Positions 20,150 through 32,432 of a DNA stretch of 64,000 bases are shown one piece after another (within the stretch, counting starts at the first letter, position 1; every line of letters starts with the position of its first letter). A program made the position numbers and the translations under genes. The DNA comes from Vitis vinifera (lineage: Eukaryota; Streptophyta; Magnoliopsida; Vitales; Vitaceae). The DNA lies in contig NC_081822.1 of the NCBI RefSeq assembly GCF_030704535.1, positions 2,595,001-2,659,000 of the forward strand. The letters are read 5' to 3'. Under the pieces are notes generated by a model. That model saw nothing but the letters and a program-made list of their open reading frames with translations. It made no database searches and had not been told where the DNA came from.

Positions 20150-20275
20150 GTTTTGATGTCTTCTGGTTTATTTTTGTTTTCCCTTGTTTTGATCAGGTCT
20201 TGTATTTAGTGAAGGACTTCTCATCCTTCTCTTGTTTACTCTGCTATTGAAAATATCTTTGTTTCTGATAAAAAA
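20150..20275 (+). mobile_element. LINE-type 3' tail downstream of the beta-galactosidase gene
   Basis: A T-rich segment with TTGATCAGGTCTTGTATTTAG and CTTCTCATCCTTCTCTTGTTT, ending TTTGTTTCTGATAAAAAAAAG, resembling the 3' end of the RNase H LINE at 8353-9103. It interrupts a stretch that is otherwise homologous to the flank of the second beta-galactosidase copy (see 32225-32300). Confidence 0.45.
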
Positions 20276-20446
20276 AAGAAGACATTGACGATGAAACCTC
20301 TGCAATATCTCATTAAAATCCATTGCTAAATGTACAAAGACTTAATACTTTTAAATAGGTTCATACGTCCCCTGCCAGGACATTCTGATTGTAATTGAAT
20401 TACTCCTTTAAAACATAAGCAAATTATGGTGCAAAATTGCTTACTT

Positions 20447-23400
20447 TCATGTGCATTGTACATCAACTAAGAGAGCTTTTGGAGTTCCAGGACATGGGTC
20501 ACCACCAAATCTTTTGTATGAGAGAGGAACTGAACACATCCCTTTCCCTAGACAGGCCTGCAAGTCATATTATAGAAATATTTGTCAATAGAAACATGGT
20601 TAAAATAAGGAACTTTATTTTTAGACTTAAAAGCAATAAAAATAAAAATAATAGAAAATGTTTTTTGTTTCTGATCAAATAAATAACTTTATGGACTTCA
20701 AAAGTGAGGAAGTTGATCTTTGGCGTTGAATATATTTTACTTATGGAATGGTGCTGATAGTTGATCTTTAGGTGATGTATATATTATACATGTGCAATGG
20801 GCAGGTAGCACCATAAGGTGGGTCTTGGGGCTGGATTGCTGTTTTAGGGCTGACAAGCAGCTTTGCCTGATTCCCTAACTTTTTTTTTCATCTGTTTTGA
20901 AAATAAAATTTATCTTTCAAAACAACACCAGGCCAACTAGAGCTCTTTTAAAAGTGAAACATGTCCTGACCTGGTTAGCTAGTTTATAGAATGGTTGAAT
21001 TTTACAGACCATTTTTTTTTTTTAAATATCATGTTAGCTTTCACCATCTTCTGCCATTAAATTGCTGGAAGGATGGAGGAAAAGAAGAACCTTGGAATAA
21101 CAACACTATTGCAAATCTTATTTTGTTATAAGATTCCAAGTTTTGTTTTCTTTTCTCCATTTTCTGGCAATTGAATCATGTGTATTTTCAGGATGAAAAA
21201 GGGATTTAAAGACCTAAAAGGCTCTTTTAAAAAGTGCTCTCACCTTCTCCACATTGGATCGAGAGTTGGATGAGTGACAGCTTCCAACAGCATAACTTTG
21301 ACAATCACCTGAAGGGGTTCCAAAGCTTGCAAATAAAATTCTGGAGATGTTTCTATTTGAAGGACAACGAAGCTGAACTTTAGGTCTCCTGCCATGGTGG
21401 TTTTCATGCTTCTTATATATCACCCTTGAAATTACTGGGGGCAGATGAGATTCTGAAACATGCCCGCATATTTTTGGGATTGAAACTTTGCCTATTGAAA
21501 TCCCAACAGGGTGCCCTGTTTCTTCTTCTAGTAGAACTAATAGGTTCCCTGTAGGTTTGAGGAAGGATCGAGGTATATGGTACCTACAAAGGATGAAAGT
21601 CAACCATAATGGCCAGAGTTTCCAGCACAGAAACACTATAACATCATGAACTTATTTGGGAAAATATCTTTAGAAAACCAAACTGACGAGACTGATAAGA
21701 ATTCTGTAGTTTGAGTGAAAAAGGTAACTTGAAGTAGGAAACTGAAACATGTCATAAAGAAGGTAAAAGTAAAAAGAAAAGATAGATACACAAAACACAA
21801 CCATATGATATCATAACGCAGAAATGATTTGTTTAGCATATCATTCCTGCATTGCACACAAGGTTATTGGTGTTATCATTGTCTGGTGAAAAGTCGTCTA
21901 TGGCTGAGTGTGTGATTGTTAAATTTTAGATGTATACCATTATATTAAGCAATAACTTGATTAAGAAAATTTGAATAATTGTATAAACTGTATACCATAT
22001 TTGTGAAGGCTTTCCACTGGGGGTAAGGAAGGAGACCCAATAACGACCAATGCTTTGTCCATTAACCCAAACTTCACCTTTTCTCATGGAAACAAGGTTC
22101 AATGCAACTGGTTCATTCCCGGCAGGTGCATCAAATACAGTCTACCAAATTAGAAATCAAACAAGAGGTTAGCATAGGATAAATTGATAATGACGTTCCT
22201 TAGGAACATCTACAAGGCCATAGTTATATTTATGTTGCTTATAATCACAAACTGCAGAAAGAGGGAAGAAATATAGACCTACAGCATAATTTGAAAGGCA
22301 TACCTTTTGAAAGAAGGTGCTTCTCTTATACAAGTTGTTCATATGCTAATAGGGAATTTTTTTTGTGGGCTTAGGCATTTAGTTCTTTGTCCAGGGACAC
22401 AAACGTAATGTCGCAAGGCATTTGGATGTTTAATAGATTGAATAAGTCCACTTTCTCTTCTTCCTTCTCCTGGTCTTGAAATTTCTTATGTAAAGAAAGC
22501 ACATTTTTTTTTTTTTGTATTTCGTTGAGAAGGACATTGTTTGTAGTCTATCTTTCTTTTATTTACTTTTTGAGTTTGGTTGTTGTATACCAGGTCAGCT
22601 CCCCCATCTGGTGCCTTCTTAATATTAGTTTTCTTACCCAACAAAACAAATTTGAAAAAAAAGTCTTGAGCACTTGTAAATCAGTTCACTTGAGGGTACT
22701 GTTTATAACTTACTCTATTTTTTTCTTGCTTATTGCACTACTAAATTGGATGTTAAATTGTTTGTCCAATTGTCTGATATGGTTTTAGACTGCATCATAT
22801 AGAGAGGGCACTTAGTACCCACACCAGGTTAACTGTAGACAACCTGAATGTACAGGATGTGGTTTCATATTTAGATTGAATTGTCCTTGACACATTTTGC
22901 ACATTACACATTACACATTTTGCACTGAGTACTTGCAGAAATAAAATTCTTGTACCTTATACCACGTGAGCAGTCCACTTGTGGAGCTTCCAAACTTACT
23001 CCATTGAACCTTTTGTGATCCTACATCTGTGTAAATCTGTAATTTCTCTCCCAACAGTCCAACCTTCAGTAAATTATTCAATGAATTAGTTTAAGATTAT
23101 ATCTTATCAATCAAAGTAGTGCCTCAAAGACTATCAAAATTCATGTATGAAGAATAGAACTATATCAGATATGATGAACTTGACTTGCGTTAAATTGTTG
23201 ATACATTTTCTATATATTTAGTTGGAAATTCAAGCAAACCAACAGTAAGAAAAATTGAAAGTAAATAAATAAAAGCACTAGGATTGCTCAAGTTTCAAAG
23301 CACTCTGTCGAAGCTTGTTTCAGATCATGCACTTGTTCTACTAGATGGGGTTGAGTTGAGGAGAGGCTCTGAAATTAGACTTGCAAAATTGGAACAAGGA

Positions 23401-26400
23401 GATTTTTGACAATGTTTCAGTCTGGAAGGAGATCACCTTAAATTGGGTGGGATTTTTGGGATTCCAAGGAGAGGAAGGAGGTTCTTTCTCAAGAAAAAGA
23501 TGAAGCTAGGAAGGTAGAAAGGAGAAATTTCACAAGTGGGCCCTTTTCCAAGAATCTTCATGGAGGTAGAAATTTAGAGAGATTTTGCAAAAGAAAAGGG
23601 GATATTAACGCTAAATTTTTTCACAAAATGACTAATGTTCATTGAAGAAAGAATTATTTGGGCAAGATTAAGATTAATGGGTTTTAGCTCTTCAAGGACA
23701 ATGAGATAAAGGAAGGGGTAAAGAATGGAGACTTAGCATCAATGGGGTGGCTTTTGATATTATGGATGGATTGGCAGCACAAAAATTGGAGGAATCATTC
23801 TTAGAGAAGGAGGTATTCAATCCTTTGTCAGAGTTGAATGACAAACCTCATGTTTAAACGAGTTTCCAATGGCTTTCTAGCATTGTAGTTGATTCTTTGG
23901 AAGAACGTGGTGATGGGGTTTTTCAAATGGCATTTTGACCTTTGGGTGGGAAGGGGTTGCGAAGAATTTACACCTATTAGATTGGTGAAAGGTCCAAATA
24001 AAATTCTTGCTTAAGTTTGGGCATAAAAATTGAAGAAACTGGTGAAAAAAGTGGTTTCCAAGTCTTAGAATGTTTTTGTAAAGGGAAGACAAATTCTTAC
24101 TACATTGTTGATGGCTGATGAGACAATAGAATCTTATGTTGAAAAGCAGGGGCATGTAGTGTTTAGTGCAAACTAGATACTGAAAAGGCTTCTTGAAAAG
24201 ATGGATTTTGTACAGAAATTGATAGGTAAGATTACATGGTGCATTTCCTTTGCAAAATTGTTAGGTCTTCTTAATGGCACCCCTTTTAGATTTTTTCAAA
24301 GTTCCAAGGGATTGTGGTAGGGGGATTCTCTCTCCCTCAACTTATTTGTTATAGCAATAGAGACCCTTAGTTGTTTGCTAAAATGGGCAAAGAAATGAGG
24401 CTGCTGATTAGGCTTTAGTGTGAGCGGGAGGTCTTTGATTTGTTGTTTGGAGATGATACCATTGTTTTTTGTGAGATTTTTCAAAATAAAATGATTCATT
24501 TAAGCTGGTTGACTTATGAGTTAGTGTGTAGGGTAGACGAACTTATGTCTTCTTATTTGGGGCTTCAATTGGGTGCTTCTTTCAAATTAGTGGTGACTTG
24601 TGATCAAGAATCAAAGAGATTCTTTTAGGAGGACATGGATCCTTCATGGGAAGAAGACGCAAGAAGATTTGTAGAGCTGCTTCTTCGTTATGTGTTTTTT
24701 GGACGGTTTGGAAGGGGATATGAATCAAAGGATGTTTGAAAACAAGGAGCAATCAGTCCATGCTCTGAAAAGTCTTTTCCTTAGTATCATTTTTTTTTTG
24801 TGGCTAAAGTTATGCATAGATGAAGGCTCAATGCCTTCAATAGATTTGTTGATTGGTTGGATTCTTGTTAAGGGAGAGAGTATTTGTTGATCCTAGACCA
24901 CTCATTATATAGATTCTGTGTACTTTGATGCACTTTTTTTTTTCCTTTGCACTTGTCTGTAAAATATTATTATTGCCTTACTATCCACCACCCCCCCCAA
25001 AAAAAAAAAAAAAAAACACTTGTTTCAGAGTTAGAGGGATGTGAATTACCTGATACCCCCAAGGGTTGTTGGTGAAATCTTTTAAGCTACCGTTGCTTTG
25101 AATCCGCACCCTACGTAATCCAGCAACCCTACGCTCAAGATATGCTCCTGAATCCTTTAATACAACAAATAGAAGTGATTTAGTAATATCAAATGAAAAC
25201 AATGGTATTATGCTTATATTTGTTTATGTAGATAACTCTAAGGGCATGTTTGAGAAATAAATTCTACGAGAACATCTATGGTACTGTTGTATAAAATTCT
25301 GATTGCTACATTTTCTTCACCATCATTATTTCTAGACTATTGAAGTTAATTTTTTTTCTATCTTCTTCTGAAAGACATACAGAGATATTGTCAACCTCTT
25401 GGGAGAATTTTCAAGTGTTTTATTTAGGTTCAAAGAAATATGTTTTTCTATTTAACATAGAAAAATTTTCATACTAATTTCTTAGGAATGGACAAAAGAT
25501 GTTATTCAAAATCAGTGTAGTTGAGTTTAGAAGTCATTCTTGCTTGAAGCTCATTCCCTTGTTACTAATACATTAATAAATTCAATGAAGTTGGAGGATT
25601 GAGGTTGAATAATTACCGGTAAGCCAACCATTACGCTAAGTAATGAGACATTGTTTATCCCAGCCCTAAAAGAAACAGTATTATCCAGAGAGAAACTCAA
25701 ATTGCTACTGCTTCCATGTTGAGATCCTAAACAACATTCAGAAGATAAGAATGTTAATGCTCAGATAATTAAAGTAAGCAATACATAGCACAAATTGAAA
25801 CTGATATTTCATTCTCATAAGTTGTGGCACAAAATTGAAACTAAATCAAAGATTAAGTTCAATAAGTGAGAAAACATAGAACTCCTCTTTTTACAGGATA
25901 TGAATCTAATCATTACCAGTATGCCTTCCATTGATAAATGCATGCAAAGCATGTGCACGGGAATTTGTACTAAGCACGGATTGTCCATTAGAGGGATCAT
26001 TGTTATACCTACATTTCCACAATATATAGCTAGTGTGTTAGTAGATGGGATTTGTATTACATAATAAACTTTTTTCTGTTGTAATGAATTAACGTTTAGA
26101 AGAAAACTATGAACTTTGATGCCAATTTGAGATTTCAAATTTTGGATATTATCCACTTTCACTGTGCTTTACCTGAAAGTATACCAAAGGTAATCAGATG
26201 CGTCCTTCGTTGTATTCATGTGCTCTAGTAACGTGTTTGCTCTTGATGAAGTATCATCAAAGTTGAGGATACTTTCTTTATATTCTTCCCATTGTTCAGT
26301 TGAATTAAACTTTGTGACTGTTTGGATTGATCTTGTATTTTGTTGTGTGCTTATCTGGTCAAGGTGATCAAGTGAAAAAAAAAAAATGAGAATTACTTTC

Positions 26401-29400
26401 TGCAGAATGCAGACGCATTAAAATATAGAACCCCATATAGGAAGAAGATAATTTGACAACAGAAAGTGTGTTTTAGTTTATGAACAGCTCTAAATAACAT
26501 CAGTCCAGGTCTAAAGCTTGCCTTTGCAGTGTTGAATGCTTCATTCTTGCAGTCTGGCAGGATGCTGATTGATTTTCTAGGCAGTTCATAAGAAGTATTT
26601 TGAAAGACCACTGTGACATCTGTTCTACTGTCATTGTTCACAAGAAAGGCAGCACATTTGCCTGATTGTCCCCTAAAAACATAGGCCTGCAACATAACAA
26701 ATTAACAGATATTGTTAGTCATGCGATGTGTCGAGCTCAAGAAATCAAATCAATAGGAGTGGAAGTAACTAGGTGTTACTCTTCTTTTAATGTTCTTACT
26801 TCTTGTAGTTTGGTACCCAAGGACAAATTGGACTGGGCTCCCTGAAGTAAAGTCTCTGAGCATAGTTTTACTGCAGCATGCAATTCCTTTAGATGACCCC
26901 ATGTTGGTTGCTGAATCAAACCTAGAGTTTATGACAGATCCAAGGTAAATTTTTATTTTTAAAAATATAAATTATTGATCAGACAACAGTGTGTAGGAAA
27001 CATACCGTACTCATCAAGAGGAGCTTCATCGTAATAAGCTGTCTGTACGTATGCAGAGGCTGTTCTTCCAAAATTGGTTCCTCCATGATACTTAAATAAA
27101 ACCACATTGTTAGTTAGGAGTGTGATTTAAGTTCATGCACACGAAGCTATTATCAACCGGTAAATCTGCGGTTGTTCTAGCAAGCATTACATCTTGAAGC
27201 ATCTAGTCACATACATGAAATATACAAACACATTTCATAGTAAAAAATGATTATTGTACCATGTAATAATTTATGAAGCTCCCATTCATCTTAGCAACAA
27301 ATAGTGCAACATGAAATGCAATGTCTTCCACAGGTCTTGGGCGTGCATCTTCGCCAAATAATGGATAGCTTCAGAGGTAACACAGTTGTCAGTAGGTAAA
27401 AGATTTTGGTTAACTGTTTCCCTTGCAAAATGAGTTTAGCCAGCAATAGATGTGTATGTGCTTTCTTTGAATAACATATATTTTGTTGAAAACTAATAAT
27501 GCATTTGATGAAAACCTACCTAGATGTCCAGTTTTCTGTCCAGATTGCTGGCTTATTTGGTGAGTTGGGTCCTGCAAATGTTTCTCCGCATAGTCTACCA
27601 TTGCATGAATTGATCTGCAATTTTTTCATGGTAAAATATGGTAAACAGTAGGTTCATTGTAGGCGTATAATGAAAGAAACAACTCGAACAAGAGGTTGGA
27701 AGTTTGGAACTATGCTCTGTTTGCAGCTTGTAAGCAAAATTTCAAAGAATTACTTTCCGACTTTACCAATGGAACACCCTATGTGATCTTAGGTGTGAAC
27801 TGCTTCTTCTTAGGTCTCTTCAGACATTTCAAGTTGGACATATTAGCTGTTATTAAAAGGGCACTTCTTCCTTCATTTTAGTGCCAAACCCATGAAGCTG
27901 AATTAAGAAAAGGAACTAACCACAGGGTCAGGAGCATCATCTTGCTTGCACATCACCCATGGCACACCAGTCTCAAGCCCCACAGCCATATTGGCTGCCC
28001 AAAGAACATACCTCTTCCCGGCCTCTCCAAAGTTTGCTTCCACTGTTTTGTACTCGTTCTCGATCTGCATATACGAAACCTTTAGATGGCAATCATGGCA
28101 GATACTTAACTGCAAGTCTATCAGCTTATTGGCTTAACCTGTTGTAATATGATAGGACCGCCTTGTGAAGCATACAAGTTCTCTGATTTCATTATTTCCA
28201 CAATCTTTGTTGTAAAGTTTCGCATATAAAACTGCCATCAACAACACCAGAAATAGTTTTTGCATGAGAATTTGATGCTTCTTGAGGTGAACTATGAGCT
28301 ATGAACTATGAAGAAGATGATGTACCTTGAATGGTTCGTTATCAGTTCGATAAACAATGCCCGGAACATCATGCAACCAAAATGGAAAACCTCTGCAACC
28401 CATCAGAATCCATGAATAATGGTTTACGTTTTAATGTATAAGAGAGTGGTTTTTTTGTTTTTACCCATAATTCCATTCAGCCTGGATGAAGGGTCCAATT
28501 CGAAGGCATGCATAGAGGCCTTGTGCTTGAACTTCCCTGATGAATCTCACTATATCACGTCTTCCACTGAAATCATACTGTTAATCCCAGAAAAAATAGC
28601 ATTAGAATATGAAGAATGAGTGAGAATTAGAGGGTGAGAAGTAGTGAGAAGTGACCTGTCCTGGTTTGGGCTCATGCTGGTTCCAGAACACATATGTTTC
28701 TATCACGTCAATTCCTCCTTGTTTGGCTTGCGAGATCAAAGATGGCCACATCTGCAGATACATCATTTTCAGGTATCAGGAAAAATGCTCTGGTTTGAAT
28801 GGACTTTTTAGAAATGTATGGATATATGTCTTGAAATAATTAATAATGCCTTTTGAGGTGGTTTCTGTTTCCTGCCCTTTTACCTTCCACGGATTCTATC
28901 TCCCGATCAAGATAATTGGCTGAATGTTGTAAAATCATTTTACGAAAGTTCATTTATAAAGCAAAACTTGAATAATTTCTGCTTCTATTGCAAGAGAAGA
29001 TTGTTATAAGGTAGAAATAAGATTTTGACTTGGAAGTAAATTTGAGATAAAAGTATTAAAATTATTCATTTCAATATCAACTTTTAATTAAAAGTACAGA
29101 AATGGTAAATATCTTTCCATGCGAAAATCAAAATCAGTACCACTGAAATAGTCTGGACCCCGAGCCCCATCAGTTAATTGGATGTCAAGAAAAGGAAAAA
29201 TGGGACATTATTTGATAAATTAATCAATGCTTAATTTCATTGTACATCATAATAAACAAAATAGAAAATGAGGAAATATGTGATTTTTATTTTATTTGAC
29301 TTTATTGCCATTTTTAAATGCATTTTGTTATTACTAATAAATTTCATAACTAAAAAACAGAAGGAAAGTGCATGATCACTGCCAAATGCACGCCTGCATT

Positions 29401-29967
29401 GCAGCATATGTATGTTACCATATTATAAAATATTTGGAAAAAATGAGATAAACTTTTGGAAAAATTGGGAGAAATTATGAAAAAAGAAAATGATGATTCA
29501 CTTCATAGAAATGCAGAAAAGTGAGCCATGACAAAATAGTTAATTTAATGGGAATCAATTCCAAAAATCTAATAAAAATAAAAATGGGACACTTAATAAT
29601 TAAAAAAAAAAATTGCACCAAAAATCTAAAGCACTTACTAATTCTTTTTTCAAAACTTTATTAAACCTATATTAATCATAAAATAAAAAAATATATTTAT
29701 TTCAAGCAAATTAATGGTTTTATTTCAGAGAAGAGAAAAAAATAAATTTTTTTTTTTTTTAAAAAAAAGGAGATAATAAAGAATAAAGAAGAATACCTCA
29801 GGGGTGCTTCTAGGATAGTGAATAGAACCAGAGAAAAGAATCTTGCGTTGGCCATTGATGATCAGAGACCTGCCGTCGTAGGTCACCTCTCCGCCGCACA
29901 CGGAGGCCACAGCCGACGACAGCACCGCAAACCACCACCACCACCAACAACCCATATCTCTTAGCAT
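20447..29967 (-). CDS. Beta-galactosidase (GH35) with SUEL lectin tail, copy A, 19 exons
   Basis: Secreted GH35 enzyme removing terminal beta-D-galactosyl residues from cell-wall glycans; resembles Arabidopsis BGAL16 from memory. Exons, 5' to 3': 29967-29797, 28751-28656, 28577-28465, 28392-28326, 28231-28139, 28064-27921, 27614-27520, 27368-27260, 27090-27006, 26921-26800, 26686-26522, 26354-26173, 26008-25917, 25726-25617, 25154-25050, 23063-22956, 22141-21996, 21583-21244, 20557-20447. Every junction keeps frame, giving 817 aa. Signal peptide at about 1-26 contains five consecutive Trp (start ATG 29967; ATG 29955 also possible). GH35 core: [13 protein letters not shown] with acid/base E184, and IWTENWTS with nucleophile E255. 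Jelly-roll domains follow ([14 protein letters not shown]), then a SUEL/Gal-lectin domain at about 736-817. The intron after exon 11 starts with GC (26521-26520), not GT. Intron 15 holds a LINE. No premature stop was seen. Confidence 0.92.
23325..25018 (+). mobile_element. Decayed LINE in intron 15 of beta-galactosidase copy A
   Basis: The 11-bp repeat CTTGTTTCAGA occurs at 23314-23324 and 25019-25029 and brackets a 1.7-kb plus-strand LINE, antisense to the host gene. Recognisable pieces: [63 protein letters not shown] and LEMIPLFF where the RT active site should be, with many stops. It ends in a C8 run and a long A-tail. The tail lies 20 bp from the splice donor of exon 15 (25049-25048). The second gene copy has no such insertion; its intron 15 is only 458 bp. 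Confidence 0.88.
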
Positions 29968-30030
29968 CCAAACTATCACTATATACCACCAACTCCTTCC
30001 ATTCTTCTCATTCTATACGTCCCCCACAAC

Positions 30031-30040
30031 ATAAATATAC
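30031..30040 (-). promoter_or_regulatory. Candidate TATA box of beta-galactosidase copy A
   Basis: On the minus strand the sequence GTATATTTAT lies about 65-70 bp upstream of the ATG at 29967. Spacing would put the transcription start roughly 35-40 bp before the ATG. No other promoter element is assigned. Confidence 0.4.
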
Positions 30041-32432
30041 CGCCCAAGCCCTTTCTCTGCTGGTTCTGTAAATGGAAAAAGAGATATAAATATACACAAT
30101 ATATACACGGAAGGAAGAGAATATAATGAACGGAGAAATAGGGTATTTGAAATATGAAAAATCGAATCACGTACCAGTCTCCCTCTCAGTATTGGTTTGT
30201 GGACTTACGATGAAGAAGAAGATCGATGGAATTAATTCTGGATATCGATCTTCTCAAATAGCATTTGAGAAGAACATAGTGTTTGTTAACAGAGGGAAGT
30301 CATATTAATATTATACAGTTGTAATAGGAAAGAAGAGACGGCAGGGTTGGCGACTGTGTTTTTACGTGGACAGCCTGTTTTTGCATAGGAGGTTGACGGT
30401 TATTTCAGTGTGGAGACAGATGGAACCACTTCAGGAGTCTTGAGTGGATTTTTTTCTTTTTTCTTAAAGTAGGAAAAGGAAAGGGATTAATCACGGGAAT
30501 CGAATGTTTGACCATAAATCATGAGATATTTTCATGTATTTGGAATTTTTTGGACTGTCTCTGGGATTTTCCTTTATTTTAATTAATAAGATTCTTGATT
30601 TCCTTATTGATAAAATGTAACCTTTTTTTTTTGTTTTCCTTTTCTGGTATCCTCATCATCTTTCTTTCAATTTCAAAATGGTAATTTTTTATTCCTACCA
30701 TTTTTCTTTCCATCCCATTTTCTTTCTAGGCGACGAATGTGTATTCTTCTCTTCTATCTGTCTTCTTTCAGGGCGATGAATGTGTAAATCAGTATACGTA
30801 GTTGCCTATTTACATGCTAATTCAAAAATAAAATAAATTCAAATACAAACATACTTATTATCCAAGAATATAGTAAAATGATAAATATACAAAATATACT
30901 AAAGACAAATCAATACTTATCTATGATTTTTATTCATTTAGGATTTTTCATGTTTTTCTTCTCATATGTAAAAGGTAGGAAATAAAAAATTATAATTTTT
31001 TATTTTTTATTCCTATTATTTTGCTTTTCCATAGCATTTTTTTTAAAAAATACCTAGAAAAGGTTGAATGTATTTTTTAAAGAATTTAATTTTTTTTTTC
31101 TTCATTTTCACAACAAACAATAAAATAAAATATTTTTTTTATAATTTTTTCCTTCTTATTCCTACTATTTTTCATCTTTATTTTCTCTCTCAAACTTTTC
31201 AAATGCCAAAAAAAGCTTAACTTCTATAAACAACCAAGATTTAATATATATATATTCATTTTAAGATAGCACATGTGTCATTTTCTTTTTATGCATATAA
31301 TAATATATACCGAAGATAATTTAACAAGATGCCACATCATATTTTCTTTCATGACAATGGACTCAAATATAATAATAAAATAAAAATCCATGGTGTTTTG
31401 TGATGTCACTTTCAATTTTTAAGATATTGCATATCAAGTAATATAATGGGAAATTTCTTATCACTTAATAACTTTTAAAATTAAGTATATATTTTAAGTA
31501 TATTGATTTCCACTTAATTATATATATATATATATATTATAGATATTATCAAAGTGCCATCACAACTTTAAAAATAAAGCTACAAGATTAAGAAAATGAG
31601 TTCATACTTATAATAGTTTCATTAAAATGCATCTATAAAATTAAGAGACAAAGTATATACTTATATAGTATCAGAAACTTTTTTCCTCATCCAATATGAG
31701 ATATCACAAACATTTCTCATGCACATACAAAGAGTTGAGAGTCAAACAGACAAACACCATCTCTTATGAAGTCAAACAAACCCCTAAGGTTATAGGGATA
31801 AATACCTTCTACAAGGTCAAACAAACTCTCACACTAAGATCAGGATAAACTTAGACATAATTTTGTAAAAACTCACATATCTGCTCTATCTTCAAAAGGC
31901 TTTCATGGTTTAAAATACAAAAGATTAAGATGAGTTTATATTTATATAGTAAATTTCTTCGTTATTCGATGTGGGATATTACACTAAAAACTTCTACAAT
32001 TTCCTCTTTTTTTTTTTTTTTTTTCATAATTGCTATTTTTTATAAAAAAAAAGAAAAAAGAAAAAAAAGGATGCTCATACTTTGTGGTATTTGGCATGAA
32101 TTTGGCATTGTTTTATGAATCTTATTATTAGAACTTTTCTACATAAATTTATCCAATTTTGTCACCCTATATCTCCTGGGTCATTCGAATTTCAATATTA
32201 GTGTCTAAGCCTTATTGAAAAAGCCATTAATGATAACTTAAATCGAACAATGGTTGAAAAATCACAAATTCGCAGTATCGAAGAAAAAACATAATAGAAT
32301 GACAATCAACTTTATAAATATTTTATTAAGCATGAATGTTTAAAATATTACAGAATTGATATATGCCCTTCAAATTGTAAATTGAAGTACTCCTAGAAAC
32401 CCTAAGAAGATATGGTTCTGAATTACCATCTC
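30041..32432. other. Intergenic region between the two beta-galactosidase genes
   Basis: The first few hundred bases are the promoter region of copy A. From about 31220 to 32000 the DNA carries a dispersed repeat with the recurring text ATATAGTATCAGAAACTTTT...CATCCAATATGAGATATCACAAAC. Related stretches occur at 31920-31985, 59850-59940 and 60120-60200. T- and A-rich runs lie at about 32005-32070. The last 200 bp (from about 32225) match the 3' flank of copy A (near 19965-20040), so they belong to the duplicated unit. No gene is seen. Confidence 0.55.

Noticed and set aside
24981..25202. Possible Gly/Phe-rich protein extension of beta-galactosidase exon 15
   Set aside because: The Gly and Phe runs translate the C8 and A-tail of the inserted LINE; the splice donor at 25049 ends the exon before it.
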